A stretch of 64,000 nt of DNA from an uncultured Eubacteriales bacterium. Lineage in GTDB: Bacteria; Bacillota; Clostridia; Oscillospirales; Acutalibacteraceae. Below, in pieces: positions 34,680-43,479 of this stretch. Position 1 is the stretch's first letter. Every line of letters begins with the position of its first letter. Both the position numbers and the translations under genes were made by a program. The stretch covers positions 40,464 to 104,463 of the forward strand of contig CABUHY010000006.1 of the NCBI GenBank assembly GCA_902491475.1, given 5' to 3'. The notes under the pieces are model-generated. The model was not told the DNA's origin, made no database searches, and worked only from the letters and a program-made list of their open reading frames with translations.

Positions 34680-37247
34680 ATGAAGCTATTGATTTTAGAC
34701 GGAAACAGCATACTCAACAGGGCGTTTTACGGCATAAAGCTGCTCACGACCAAGGACGGACGGTATTCGAACGCCATCTACGGCTTTTTGAATATTCTTC
34801 TGAAGCTTGAAGAGGATGTGGTACCCGACAGCGTCGCCGTAACCTTTGACCTTAAAGAGCCGACCTTCAGGCACAAAATGTATGACGAATACAAGGCGGG
34901 CAGAAAGCCTATGCCGCCCGAGCTTGCCGAGCAGATGCCCGTGTTAAAGGAAATCCTCTGCGCACTCGGATATAAAATCGTTACAAAGCCGGGTTTTGAG
35001 GCGGACGACCTTATCGGTACGCTCTCCCATAACTGCGGAGACGGCAATGAAAGCTTTATCGCTACGGGGGACAGGGACAGCTTACAGCTTGTAAGGGACA
35101 ATGTTACTGTTTTGCTTGCGGCAACAAAGATGGGCAGACCCGAAACCGTAAAATACGACACTGAGGCGGTAAAGGAAAAGTACGGTGTTGAGCCTGTGCA
35201 GATGATTGACATCAAAGCGCTTATGGGCGACAGCTCGGACAATATTCCCGGTGTTGCGGGAATAGGCGAAAAAACCGCATCGTCGCTGATTGCGACCTTT
35301 GGTTCGATTGATAATATTTACGAAAATATCGATACGATAGACATAAAGGAGTCTGTCAGAACAAAGCTTAAAAACGATAAAGAAAAAGCGTATTTGAGCT
35401 ATAAGCTCGGAAAAATCGATGTCAATGTTCCGATTGATACCGATATAAATTCATACAAAAAGTGCGAGGGCGACCCGGAAAAGGCAAGAAAGCTTCTGAC
35501 CGAATATGAAATGTTCAAAATTCTTGAAAGACTTTCTCTGCCAGCCGCCGCAGTCTCGCAGGTAAAGGACGAAAAGACCGCCGCACCCGAAAAGAGCGCT
35601 GATATTACGCTCCTTGAAAAGTCGGTAAATGAAGAAAAAGAGCTTTTCTTTGCTTTTGAAACCGATAAACTCGGGCTTACGGGGATTTGCGCCGCCGACT
35701 CTGAAAATGTTTATGAATTCACGGCTGACGGGGATATTGAAAAGATTTTTTCAATGCTGTGTGACCCCTCCGTCAAGACCTGTACCTACAATTCAAAGGC
35801 GGTTTACTCATATTTCTTCAAAAAAGGCGAAGAGATAAAAGATATTGACTTTGATATTTTGCTCGGTGCATATTTGCTCAACCCGTCCGCAAAGGATTAT
35901 TCCGTAAAGCGCCTTGCGGCGGAGTTTTCCGTACCGTATTTTGAGTACGGCAACGAAACCCTTTCCGACATTTCAGCTTACAGGGTGCTCAAAAGCCGTA
36001 TTCACTCAAGGCTTGAAAGCACCGACAATACAAAACTGTTTAATGAGATTGAAATGCCGCTTGCCAAAGTGCTCTCCTCGATGGAGGTTTACGGCATTAA
36101 GGTTGACAGAGAGGGCATTGAGGAATTCTCGGACAGGCTTTCCGCCCGTATTGACGAGCTTCAGAAAGAAATTTATTCGCTTGCGGGCAGGGAATTTAAT
36201 ATAAACTCTCCCAAGCAGTTGGGCGAGGTGCTTTTCGACGACCTTGCAATACCCACAAAGAAAAAGACGAAAACGGGATATTCCACCAATGCCGATGTGT
36301 TGGAGGGGCTTGCCGAGGATTACGAAATCGTAAGGTTTATCCTTGAATACAGAACGCTTGCAAAGCTGAAATCGACATACTGCGACGGGCTTATAAAGCA
36401 GATTTCCTCGGACGGCAGAATTCACACGACCTTTAATCAGACGGAGACAAGAACGGGCAGAATATCGTCAGTTGAGCCCAATCTTCAGAACATTCCCGTA
36501 AGGACGGAGCTCGGCAGGGAAATGAGGAAATTCTTTATCGCCGAGGACGGAATGACATTTATCGACGCCGACTATTCGCAGATTGAATTGCGTGTTTTAT
36601 CGGATATTGCGAACGACCGAAATATGATAGACGCCTTTAACAGCGAGACGGACATACACACCACCACCGCCTCGCAGGTGTTCAAAATTCCGCTTGACAA
36701 GGTCTCTCCGCTTATGCGTTCAAGGGCAAAGGCGGTAAACTTCGGCATAGTTTACGGTATCGGCGCATTTTCGCTTTCAAAGGATATAGGCGTTTCGAGA
36801 GCCGAGGCTGACAAGTATATCAAGGACTATCTGCACCATTACTCTGGCGTTGACGAATATATGAAAAGCGTTGTCGAAAAGGCAAAGGCTGACGGTTATG
36901 TTTCTACGCTTTTCGGCAGAAGAAGATATTTGCCCGAGCTTTCCTCGTCAAACGGTATGCTTCGTTCGTTCGGCGAGCGAGTCGCAAGAAATATGCCGAT
37001 ACAGGGCACTGCCGCAGATATAATCAAAATCGCAATGATAAGGGTATATAACAGACTTAAAGCGGAAAATCTCAAGGCGAGACTTCTTTTGCAGGTGCAC
37101 GATGAATTGATAGTCGAAGCTCCCGAAAATGAAGCCGAAGCTGTCAAAAAGATTGTTTCCGAGGAAATGGAAAATGCCTGCAAGATGAAAGTGCGACTTG
37201 TAAGCGACGCAAATATCGGCAAAACATGGTACGATGCGAAAGGATAA
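34680..37247 (+). CDS. polA: DNA polymerase I
   Basis: PolA fills gaps and removes RNA primers. The 855-residue protein has the 5'-3' exonuclease domain (about 1-290; LLILDGNSILNRAFYGI, GFEADDLIGT), a degenerate 3'-5' exonuclease-like domain (about 310-470) with no DEDD residues seen, so probably no proofreading, and the polymerase domain with DADYSQIELRV and VHDELIVEAP. The ATG at 34680 is chosen since MKLLILDG is the usual start; a GTG nine bases earlier lacks a ribosome site. The phosphatase-RimI gene begins three bases after its stop. Confidence 0.96.
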   Translation: MKLLILDGNSILNRAFYGIKLLTTKDGRYSNAIYGFLNILLKLEEDVVPDSVAVTFDLKEPTFRHKMYDEYKAGRKPMPPELAEQMPVLKEILCALGYKIVTKPGFEADDLIGTLSHNCGDGNESFIATGDRDSLQLVRDNVTVLLAATKMGRPETVKYDTEAVKEKYGVEPVQMIDIKALMGDSSDNIPGVAGIGEKTASSLIATFGSIDNIYENIDTIDIKESVRTKLKNDKEKAYLSYKLGKIDVNVPIDTDINSYKKCEGDPEKARKLLTEYEMFKILERLSLPAAAVSQVKDEKTAAPEKSADITLLEKSVNEEKELFFAFETDKLGLTGICAADSENVYEFTADGDIEKIFSMLCDPSVKTCTYNSKAVYSYFFKKGEEIKDIDFDILLGAYLLNPSAKDYSVKRLAAEFSVPYFEYGNETLSDISAYRVLKSRIHSRLESTDNTKLFNEIEMPLAKVLSSMEVYGIKVDREGIEEFSDRLSARIDELQKEIYSLAGREFNINSPKQLGEVLFDDLAIPTKKKTKTGYSTNADVLEGLAEDYEIVRFILEYRTLAKLKSTYCDGLIKQISSDGRIHTTFNQTETRTGRISSVEPNLQNIPVRTELGREMRKFFIAEDGMTFIDADYSQIELRVLSDIANDRNMIDAFNSETDIHTTTASQVFKIPLDKVSPLMRSRAKAVNFGIVYGIGAFSLSKDIGVSRAEADKYIKDYLHHYSGVDEYMKSVVEKAKADGYVSTLFGRRRYLPELSSSNGMLRSFGERVARNMPIQGTAADIIKIAMIRVYNRLKAENLKARLLLQVHDELIVEAPENEAEAVKKIVSEEMENACKMKVRLVSDANIGKTWYDAKG

Positions 37248-37250
37248 CAA

Positions 37251-38111
37251 ATGAAAAGAGCGATTTTCGTTTGCACGGGAAACACCTGCCGCAGTCCTAT
37301 GGCTGAGGGGCTTTTCCGTGAATATCTTAAAAGTAAAAATGCAGACGGTATCGAGGTGTCCTCCGCAGGGCTTGCCTGCTTCTCGGGCGACGAACCCTGT
37401 AAGAATGCGGTCACGGCGGCGGCAGAGCTCGGTGCGGATATTTCTTCGCACCGTTCAAGGGCGCTTACAGCATACGATTTTACGGAAAACACATACTTTT
37501 TATGTATGACGGCGACTCACGAAGATATAATAAAAAAGGCTTATCCGAGTGCAAAGACCCGTGTTTTGGACATTCCCGACCCGTACGGCGGAAGCCTTGA
37601 AACATACAGAAAAACCGCCCTTGAAATTCAAAAGCGGTTTGACGGTATTCTTGATTTTTTAACGGGTGCGGAAATTGAAATTTCGCCTATGACCGAGGAC
37701 GATATTAAGAGTATTGCGCTCATAGAAAAGGAATGTTTTTCCGACCCGTGGAGCGAGAAATCGCTTGCGGAGGAGCTTGAAAACCCCGTAGCCTGTTTCT
37801 TTACGGCGAAAATCGGCGGCGAAACGGTAGGGTATATAGGCTCTTTCAATGTTGTCGGCGAGGTTTCGATAACTAATGTTGCCGTGGGCGAAAAATTCAG
37901 AAAAAGGGGAGTTGCGACAAAGCTTCTGGAACATCTCGAAAAAGTGTGCCGCGAAAAAAATGCGGAGTTTATAACGCTCGAAGTGAGACAGTCCAACGAA
38001 AACGCAATTTCGCTTTATAAGAAATGCGGATTTGTAAATGTCGGGGAGAGAAAGAATTTTTATTCTCATCCGACGGAAAACGCCGTGTTGATGACAAAAA
38101 CGCTTAAATAA
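37251..38111 (+). CDS. fusion of low-molecular-weight protein tyrosine phosphatase and RimI acetyltransferase
   Basis: This 286-residue protein joins two enzymes. Residues 1-140 form a low-molecular-weight tyrosine phosphatase (or arginine phosphatase of the YwlE group): the CX5R loop is C8-TGNTC-R14-S and the general acid is D110 in DIPDPYGG. Residues 143-286 form a RimI-type GNAT that acetylates the N-terminal Ala of ribosomal protein S18: ISPMTEDDIKSIALIE, the acetyl-CoA loop RKRGVATKLL and NENAISLYKKCGF. The frame is continuous with no sign of a shift. It follows polA by 3 bases, so the two are co-transcribed. tsaB and tsaD, frequent RimI neighbours, are absent. Confidence 0.85.
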   Translation: MKRAIFVCTGNTCRSPMAEGLFREYLKSKNADGIEVSSAGLACFSGDEPCKNAVTAAAELGADISSHRSRALTAYDFTENTYFLCMTATHEDIIKKAYPSAKTRVLDIPDPYGGSLETYRKTALEIQKRFDGILDFLTGAEIEISPMTEDDIKSIALIEKECFSDPWSEKSLAEELENPVACFFTAKIGGETVGYIGSFNVVGEVSITNVAVGEKFRKRGVATKLLEHLEKVCREKNAEFITLEVRQSNENAISLYKKCGFVNVGERKNFYSHPTENAVLMTKTLK

Positions 38112-38305
38112 ATTCGGCAAAATGAAATTGAATGTCATAATATCGTAGGGCGAACTGTGTTCGCCCGCTTTTTGTTGCTGCTGAATTTGGCGGGCGACCG
38201 CAGGTAACTCATACAGGTGCGTTGCCATATCGGTAGGGCGGGGGCTTGCTCCCGCCGTTAATAAACATCGAATTATAATGTTAGTAGAACCAAGCCTTCC
38301 TCTGA

Positions 38306-38423
38306 CGGGCAACATATGCGACCGCCGCCTGTGGCGGATAAAGGGAGCATCTGTCGGCGCAGCGGTCGATTTTGTGCGGCGCCCCAAGCCGCATAAACAA
38401 AATCGGGAACCGCAAGAGGGCAA
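38306..38423 (+). repeat. 118-bp dispersed repeat, copy 3
   Basis: This copy runs from CGGGCAACATATGCG to CAAGAGGGCAA, exactly 118 bp. Its main hairpin has GCGGC where copy 1 has GCGGT, a pairing-preserving change opposite GCCGC. The flanks (38286-38305 and 38424-38495) match those of copy 1. Confidence 0.9.
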
Positions 38424-38495
38424 TAGGTGGCACGCCGCAGGCGTGACGGAAGGAGAGAGGCAATAAACATCAAATTTTCTTTATCTCTCCCTCAG

Positions 38496-38580
38496 TTTGA
38501 TGTAACCTATTTCAACTCCTTCAGTCTCGCTTCGCTCGACAGCTCCCTCGGGGAGGGAGCGGAACTCCTCGGATAATTTC
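38496..38580 (+). repeat. repeat R2, uninterrupted copy
   Basis: TTTGATGTAACC ... CGACAGCTCCCTCGGGGAGGGAGCGGAAC ends with ATAATTTC. The centre is a palindrome with arms GCTCCCTC and GAGGGAGC. The related sequence at 31789-31985 is split at this centre. Confidence 0.75.
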
Positions 38581-38608
38581 CGTCCACTCCTCGAAAAAAC
38601 TCACACAA

Positions 38609-38646
38609 CAAAAACAGCCTGTTACATAAAACGCAACAGGCTGTTT
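38609..38646 (-). terminator. terminator after trmL
   Basis: On the minus strand AAACAGCCTGTT pairs with AACAGGCTGTTT over 12 bp and is followed by TTGTTGT, directly after the trmL stop. Confidence 0.82.
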
Positions 38647-38648
38647 AC

Positions 38649-39161
38649 TTATTCGTCCCATTTAAGCTCGTGGAGCTGACCCTCGCACAAAAGCTCGGGG
38701 AAATTCCACTGTCTTAACACCTCATAGGTTGCGATTGCAACTGTATTTGAAAGGTTCAGGCTTCTTGCCCGCTCGTGGTTGAGCATCGGCATACGCACAC
38801 AGGTGTCGGGGTGGTTATACAATAAATCCTCGGGCAAACCCTTTGTCTCCTTTCCGAAGAAAAGATAGCAGTTGTCGGGATATTTCACATCCGAATAAAT
38901 GTGCCTGCCCTTTGTTGTGAAAAAGTAGAATTTATCCTCGTGCTCCTTGTTTTTTTCAAGGAACTCGGCAAGGCTTTCATAATATGTAATATCCAAAAGA
39001 TACCAGTAATCAAGACCCGCTCTTTTGAGCTTGCGGTCGTCTATCTTAAAGCCCATGGGGCCGACAAGATGAAGCCTTGCTCCCGTCAGTGCACAGGTTC
39101 TTGCGACATTGCCCGTGTTTTGCGGAATTTCAGGTTCAACCATTACTATGTTAATCGACAT
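38649..39161 (-). CDS. trmL: tRNA (cytidine/uridine-34 2'-O)-methyltransferase
   Basis: TrmL methylates the ribose of the wobble base of leucine tRNAs with S-adenosylmethionine. The 170-residue SPOUT protein begins INIVMVEPEIPQNTGNVART and has FGKETKGLPEDLL and MLNHERARSLNLSNTVAIA, forming the trefoil knot. Size and motifs match TrmL and not the larger SpoU enzymes, which carry an extra RNA-binding domain. GGGAGAG lies before the ATG. The gene is monocistronic. Confidence 0.92.
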   Translation of the reverse strand: MSINIVMVEPEIPQNTGNVARTCALTGARLHLVGPMGFKIDDRKLKRAGLDYWYLLDITYYESLAEFLEKNKEHEDKFYFFTTKGRHIYSDVKYPDNCYLFFGKETKGLPEDLLYNHPDTCVRMPMLNHERARSLNLSNTVAIATYEVLRQWNFPELLCEGQLHELKWDE

Positions 39162-39289
39162 TTTTTTCTCTCCCGAATTTTTTTATCTATTTTAACATAT
39201 TTTTCAAAAAATAAAAGAACTATACAATAATTATTTTTCCGTTTGCGTAAAGAATATTAGTACATCACAAAAACAAAGAGGTGAGAAAG

Positions 39290-39469
39290 ATGAAAAAGCA
39301 AACGGAGAAAACGATGAAGGCCGTAGGTGCGAGCCTTGCTCTCGGTGCCGCTGCGGCTATGATCGGCTCGGCGATGAACGATGACCCGATGAAGAATATG
39401 AAAAAGACGGCTAAAAAAGCTATGAATACTTTTTCAAATATAGTTGATAATATGCAGAGTATGATGTAA
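39290..39469 (+). CDS. small Ala/Met-rich protein, unknown
   Basis: This 59-residue protein has a Lys-rich start, a short hydrophobic Ala/Gly/Met segment (VGASLALGAAAAMIGSAM) and a Lys/Met-rich amphipathic tail ending QSMM. The central segment could span or lie on the membrane, or form a helical hairpin. AGAGGTGAG precedes the ATG, and a strong terminator follows within 15 bases, so this is a true short gene. I do not recognise a family. It could be part of the next transcript only by read-through. Confidence 0.7.
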   Translation: MKKQTEKTMKAVGASLALGAAAAMIGSAMNDDPMKNMKKTAKKAMNTFSNIVDNMQSMM

Positions 39470-39480
39470 AATCAAAGTAA

Positions 39481-39511
39481 GTCCGTTGCCGACGGTAACG
39501 GACATTTTTTA
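39481..39511 (+). terminator. terminator after the 59-residue gene
   Basis: A 10-bp stem (GTCCGTTGCC / GGTAACGGAC, one G-U) with a GAC loop is followed by ATTTTTT. Confidence 0.88.
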
Positions 39512-39525
39512 TAAGGGGATAAATT

Positions 39526-40515
39526 ATGAAAAAAGTAACAGCCGTACTTATCGTTCTCATATTTGTTTTTTCGCTGTGCTCCTGCTCTAAAAAAGAGCCG
39601 CGGGAGCAGACGACGGCACCCGAAACCACGAAAGAAATGAAATCCGAATTGCTCACAACCACCGAAAAAGCGGACGGTTCCGACGGCATTTCGGCGGATA
39701 TTCTGCCTGCGGGCTCGGGCTCTGCGGTGTTGCAGGACGGAAAAACCTATACGGGTAAAGAACCGCTTGCCTGCGTTGAGTTCAAGGTTACGGACCCCGA
39801 GAACACAAGACAGCTTTCAACCGAGAAAAAAGGTTACGGCTTCGGCGTTGCAAAGGACGGCAAGCCTAACGATATTTCCGTAAAAAATCAAAAATATTTT
39901 GACGAAAACAATTTTAATGCGCTTTGCCTTGATACGGTTTCTTCGGAAAAGGTTTTGTATCTTACCTTTGACTGCGGTTATGAAAACGGCTATACCGCAA
40001 AAATCCTCGACACATTAAAAGAAAAAGGTGTAACAGCGGCATTTTTCTGCACTCTGCCGCAGGTAAAGCAGTATCCGGAGCTTATTTCAAGAATGATAAA
40101 CGAGGGGCATATAGTGGGCAACCACTCGGTCACTCATCCGTCTTTCCCGACGCTTACAAGGACGCAGATGGCGCAGGAGATAAAGGGAATGGACGACTAT
40201 TTGCGGACGAATTTCGGATATTCCGAGCCCTATTTCCGTTTCCCGATGGGCGAATATTCCGAGAGTGCGCTTGATTTGGTCGGTTCGCTCGGTTACAAGT
40301 GCGTTTTCTGGTCGCTTGCCTATTCCGATTGGGATCTCAACAACCAAAAGGGTGCGGATTACGCTTTCGACACCGTAACCGCAAGGCTTCATCCGGGTGC
40401 GGTAATACTTCTTCACGCCGTTTCGCCCGATAACTCAAACGCCCTTGCACGAATAATCGATTACGCGAGGGAAAACGGCTATGTTTTCAAATCTTTGCGA
40501 GATTACGGTAATTGA
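39526..40515 (+). CDS. PdaA-like polysaccharide deacetylase lipoprotein
   Basis: This 329-residue lipoprotein has a lipobox (FSLCSC, Cys near residue 20), a Thr/Glu-rich linker and a NodB deacetylase domain. VLYLTFDCGYENG gives the metal Asp, GNHSVTHPSF the two metal His, and RFPMGEYSE and LLHAVSPDN the substrate and catalytic positions. This pattern is that of PdaA, which deacetylates muramic acid so that muramic-delta-lactam can form in spore cortex. A role in spore wall or vegetative peptidoglycan is possible. The gene starts 15 bases after a terminator and its stop overlaps the rnpB -35. Confidence 0.88.
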   Translation: MKKVTAVLIVLIFVFSLCSCSKKEPREQTTAPETTKEMKSELLTTTEKADGSDGISADILPAGSGSAVLQDGKTYTGKEPLACVEFKVTDPENTRQLSTEKKGYGFGVAKDGKPNDISVKNQKYFDENNFNALCLDTVSSEKVLYLTFDCGYENGYTAKILDTLKEKGVTAAFFCTLPQVKQYPELISRMINEGHIVGNHSVTHPSFPTLTRTQMAQEIKGMDDYLRTNFGYSEPYFRFPMGEYSESALDLVGSLGYKCVFWSLAYSDWDLNNQKGADYAFDTVTARLHPGAVILLHAVSPDNSNALARIIDYARENGYVFKSLRDYGN

Positions 40516-40540
40516 CACGGGGGACAAAATATAATAAAAT
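40512..40540 (+). promoter_or_regulatory. promoter of RNase P RNA
   Basis: TTGACA (40512-40517), 17 bases and TAAAAT lie just before the RNA. The -35 contains the TGA stop codon of the deacetylase gene. Confidence 0.7.
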
Positions 40541-40546
40541 ATATAT

Positions 40547-40883
40547 GTGAGCAGACTGAGCAATTGCGGAGGCGCAGCAATGCGTCGATGAGGAAAGTCC
40601 GAGCATCACACAGCAGGGTAACGGCTAACGGCCGCCGAGGGCGACCTCCGGGAAAGTGCATAGAGATATACCGCCGTATTTTTACGGTAAGGGTGGAAAG
40701 GCGAGGTAAGAGCTCACCGGGATATTGGTAACAATATTGCCAAGTAAACCCTACCCGATGCAACATCGACCGAAGTTGTCAGCTGGGCAGATACTTCGAC
40801 GGATGGCTTGAGCGTATCGGTAACGGTACGATTAGACAGATAATTGCTTTCAATGACAGAACTCGGCTTACAGGTTTACTCAC
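40547..40883 (+). ncRNA. rnpB: RNase P RNA
   Basis: This is the catalytic RNA that trims tRNA 5' leaders. Conserved blocks are present in order: GAGGAAAGTCCGAGC, then CAGGGTAACGGCTAACGGCC, then ACAGAACTCGGCTTACAG near the 3' end. The ends pair (GTGAG with CTCAC), which sets the boundaries to within a few bases. The length of about 337 fits the ancestral A type found in Clostridia. Confidence 0.96.
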
Positions 40884-40924
40884 ATTATTAAACTCGCCTC
40901 ATACTATGTTATGGGGTGATTTTA

Positions 40925-41260
40925 ATGTTAGAGGCGTTTTTTGCATCGGTTTTTGTCGGCTTGATACTTTTGGGGCTGCTTGCTCTCTCATACGGGATAC
41001 TGTTCAAGCTTTTAATGCCAAAGGGAAAGTATGATTATTACATAATTATTCCGTCCGAAAGCTGCGGCGAGGAAACCACTCGGGCGGCGTATGCGGCAAG
41101 AACAAAGCTTAACCTTATCGGCGACGAAGAGTACGGCAAAGTGCTTGTTGTCGATACGGGTATGGACGAAGCGCAAAAGCTTTCCTGCCTCAATGTGTGC
41201 AGGCAGACAAACGGCATTTATCTTATAACGGCGGACGAATTAGAGGAACTGTTCAAATGA
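40925..41260 (+). CDS. short membrane-anchored protein, unknown
   Basis: This 111-residue protein has an N-terminal membrane helix (ASVFVGLILLGLLALSYGILF) and a soluble domain with the feature YDYYIIIPSESCGEETTRAAY. No catalytic motif is recognised. The ATG at 40925 has GGGGTG six bases upstream. Its stop codon overlaps the recD2 start, so it is translated together with recD2; such a small gene before the helicase may be a lineage feature. The function is unknown. Confidence 0.7.
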   Translation: MLEAFFASVFVGLILLGLLALSYGILFKLLMPKGKYDYYIIIPSESCGEETTRAAYAARTKLNLIGDEEYGKVLVVDTGMDEAQKLSCLNVCRQTNGIYLITADELEELFK

Positions 41261-43479
41261 ATGAAGAGCTTAAAAACGAAATAATAAGCGGTACTGTCGA
41301 GGATATAAAATTCCGAAACGAACAAAACGGCTATACCGTGCTTGAAATAGGCTGTGATGACGAGCTCATTACGGCCGTCGGTCTTTTCTCCGCAATTTCC
41401 GTCGGCGAAACGGTCAAATGCTCAGGAAACTGGACATTTCACAACACCTTCGGCAGGCAGTTTAAGGTCGAAAGCTATGAGCGGAATATGCCTGCGACGA
41501 CAGAGCAGTTATATAATTATCTCAGTGCGGGTGCGGTAAAGGGTATAGGTCCCGCAACCGCCGAAAAAATAATCGAAAAATTCGGGGAGCGCTCATTTGA
41601 AGTGCTTGAAAACGAGCCCGAGAGCCTTGCGCTTATAAAGGGAATATCCTTGGAGCGTGCCCGTATGATTTCAAAGGATTTTAAGAGTCAGTTTGCCGTA
41701 AGGGGCATTATGATGAACCTTGAAACCTACGGAATGACGCCTAATGAGTGCATAAAGGCATATAAGCTGTTCGGCGCAAACACGGTCGAGAGGGTTATGG
41801 AGAATCCGTTCGATTTGTGCTTTTCGGGCGTCGGAATAGGCTTTGAAAGGGCGGAGACCATAGCGCAGAACCTGCCCAACGGTACAAACCCGACATACAG
41901 GATTAAAGCGGGTATAGTACATATCGTTACCCATAATTTATATTCTGACGGGCACACCTGCCTGCCGAGGGAAAAGCTTGTAAAAATTGCGGCGCAGTAT
42001 CTTTCCACCAACGAGGATAACGCCGACATTATGATTGACGAGCTCATAGGCGAGAGTAAGCTTGTTTCAAAGGAAATGAACGGTAAGGAGTTTATTTTCC
42101 TGACTTCGGCATATCTTGACGAAAATTCCATAAGCAACCGTATGAAGGTGCTTTTGAAATTTCCGCCTCCCGAAAGGAAAACTTTGTACAAGGAAATCGA
42201 AGCGGTTGAGGCTTCGCTTAAAATCGAATACGCCGAAAAGCAGAAAGAGGCTATACAGACCGCAATAAACAAGGGTATGCTCATTTTGACGGGCGGACCC
42301 GGTACGGGCAAAACCACAACGCTCAAGGGTATAATCAAGGTGTTTGAAAACGAGGGGCTTGAAATTGCCCTTGCGGCGCCTACGGGCAGGGCGGCAAAGC
42401 GTATGAGCGAGCTTACGGGCAAGGAGGCAAAGACAATTCACCGCTTGCTTGAGGTCGAATGGGATGAAAACGACAGACCCGTTTTTCAGCGCAATCTGCG
42501 TAATCCTCTTGATTGCGAGGTTCTTATTGTGGACGAGCTTTCAATGGTGGACACAAGCCTTTTTGCAAGCCTTTTGGCAGCTCTTCCGTTCGGTTGCAGG
42601 TTCGTTATGGTCGGCGACTCCGATCAGCTTCCCGCAGTCGGAGCAGGTAATGTTTTGGCTGATTTAATCGGTTCAAAGCTTTTACCCGTGGTTGAATTGA
42701 AAGAGGTTTTCAGGCAGTCGCTTGACAGCCTTATCGTCACAAACGCGCACAGGATAGTAAACGGCGAGCAGATAATAATCGACAAAAAGGACAGCGACTT
42801 TTTCCTTATGGAGAGAAGAAATGCCTTTGACACCGCACAGACGGTAGCCGAGCTTTACTCGAAGCGCCTGCCTGCGGCTTACGGATATTCTCCGTTTACC
42901 GATATTCAGGTCATATGCCCGTCTAAAAAAGGCGAAGCGGGTACGAACAATCTCAACAAGATGTTACAGGAGCTTGTAAACCCCCACGCAAAGGATAAAA
43001 ACGAAATAACCGTCGGCTTCAAGGTGTTCCGTGAGGGCGACAAGGTTATGCAGGTTAAGAATAACTACAATATCGGCTGGGAACGAGGCAAGGACTCGGG
43101 CGAGGGCATTTTTAACGGCGATATAGGCATAATCGAAAGAATTGACATAAGAAACGAATGTGTGATAATTTGCTTTGACGATGACAGACGGGCAACATAT
43201 CTCAAAGACCAGTTGATTGAGCTTGAGCTTGCCTATGCCGTAACGGTACATAAAAGTCAGGGCAGTGAGTTTAAAGCGGTGGTTTTGCCGATAATTTCCG
43301 TAATTCCGCAGTTGAAATACAGAAATTTGCTTTATACCGCAGTTACAAGGGCAAAGGAAAAGCTTGTGATTGTCGGAAGCTCCGCAGAGGTGCTTGAAAT
43401 GGCGCAAAACGACAGGAAAACACGCAGATATTCCGCACTTAAATATATGCTTTTGGAGAACAACGATGAAAAAGGATGA
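41257..43479 (+). CDS. recD2: RecD2-type ATP-dependent DNA helicase
   Basis: RecD2 is a 5'-3' SF1 helicase acting in replication-fork and repair processes in bacteria without RecBCD. The N-terminal ~190 residues include helix-hairpin-helix repeats (GIGPATAEKIIEKFG, LIKGISLERARMI). Walker A is LTGGPGTGKTTTLK, with VDELSMVD, GDSDQLPAVG and the late VHKSQGSEF and YTAVTRAKEKL. The 740-residue length is normal. The ATG at 41257 is used because MNEELKNEIISGTVEDI is the natural fold start. comFC overlaps its end. Confidence 0.94.
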   Translation: MNEELKNEIISGTVEDIKFRNEQNGYTVLEIGCDDELITAVGLFSAISVGETVKCSGNWTFHNTFGRQFKVESYERNMPATTEQLYNYLSAGAVKGIGPATAEKIIEKFGERSFEVLENEPESLALIKGISLERARMISKDFKSQFAVRGIMMNLETYGMTPNECIKAYKLFGANTVERVMENPFDLCFSGVGIGFERAETIAQNLPNGTNPTYRIKAGIVHIVTHNLYSDGHTCLPREKLVKIAAQYLSTNEDNADIMIDELIGESKLVSKEMNGKEFIFLTSAYLDENSISNRMKVLLKFPPPERKTLYKEIEAVEASLKIEYAEKQKEAIQTAINKGMLILTGGPGTGKTTTLKGIIKVFENEGLEIALAAPTGRAAKRMSELTGKEAKTIHRLLEVEWDENDRPVFQRNLRNPLDCEVLIVDELSMVDTSLFASLLAALPFGCRFVMVGDSDQLPAVGAGNVLADLIGSKLLPVVELKEVFRQSLDSLIVTNAHRIVNGEQIIIDKKDSDFFLMERRNAFDTAQTVAELYSKRLPAAYGYSPFTDIQVICPSKKGEAGTNNLNKMLQELVNPHAKDKNEITVGFKVFREGDKVMQVKNNYNIGWERGKDSGEGIFNGDIGIIERIDIRNECVIICFDDDRRATYLKDQLIELELAYAVTVHKSQGSEFKAVVLPIISVIPQLKYRNLLYTAVTRAKEKLVIVGSSAEVLEMAQNDRKTRRYSALKYMLLENNDEKG

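Larger units (their letters stand above)
38112..38608 (+). repeat. gene-free region with repeats (cluster D)
   Basis: This region between convergent genes holds a GTAGGGCGAACTG palindrome (38145-38168), GCTGAATTTGGCGGGCGACC followed by TAGGGCGGGGGCTTGCTCCC (38180-38257), the 118-bp repeat with flanks (38286-38495) and an uninterrupted R2 (38496-38580). Short frames across it are repeat-derived and have no ribosome sites. Confidence 0.82.
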
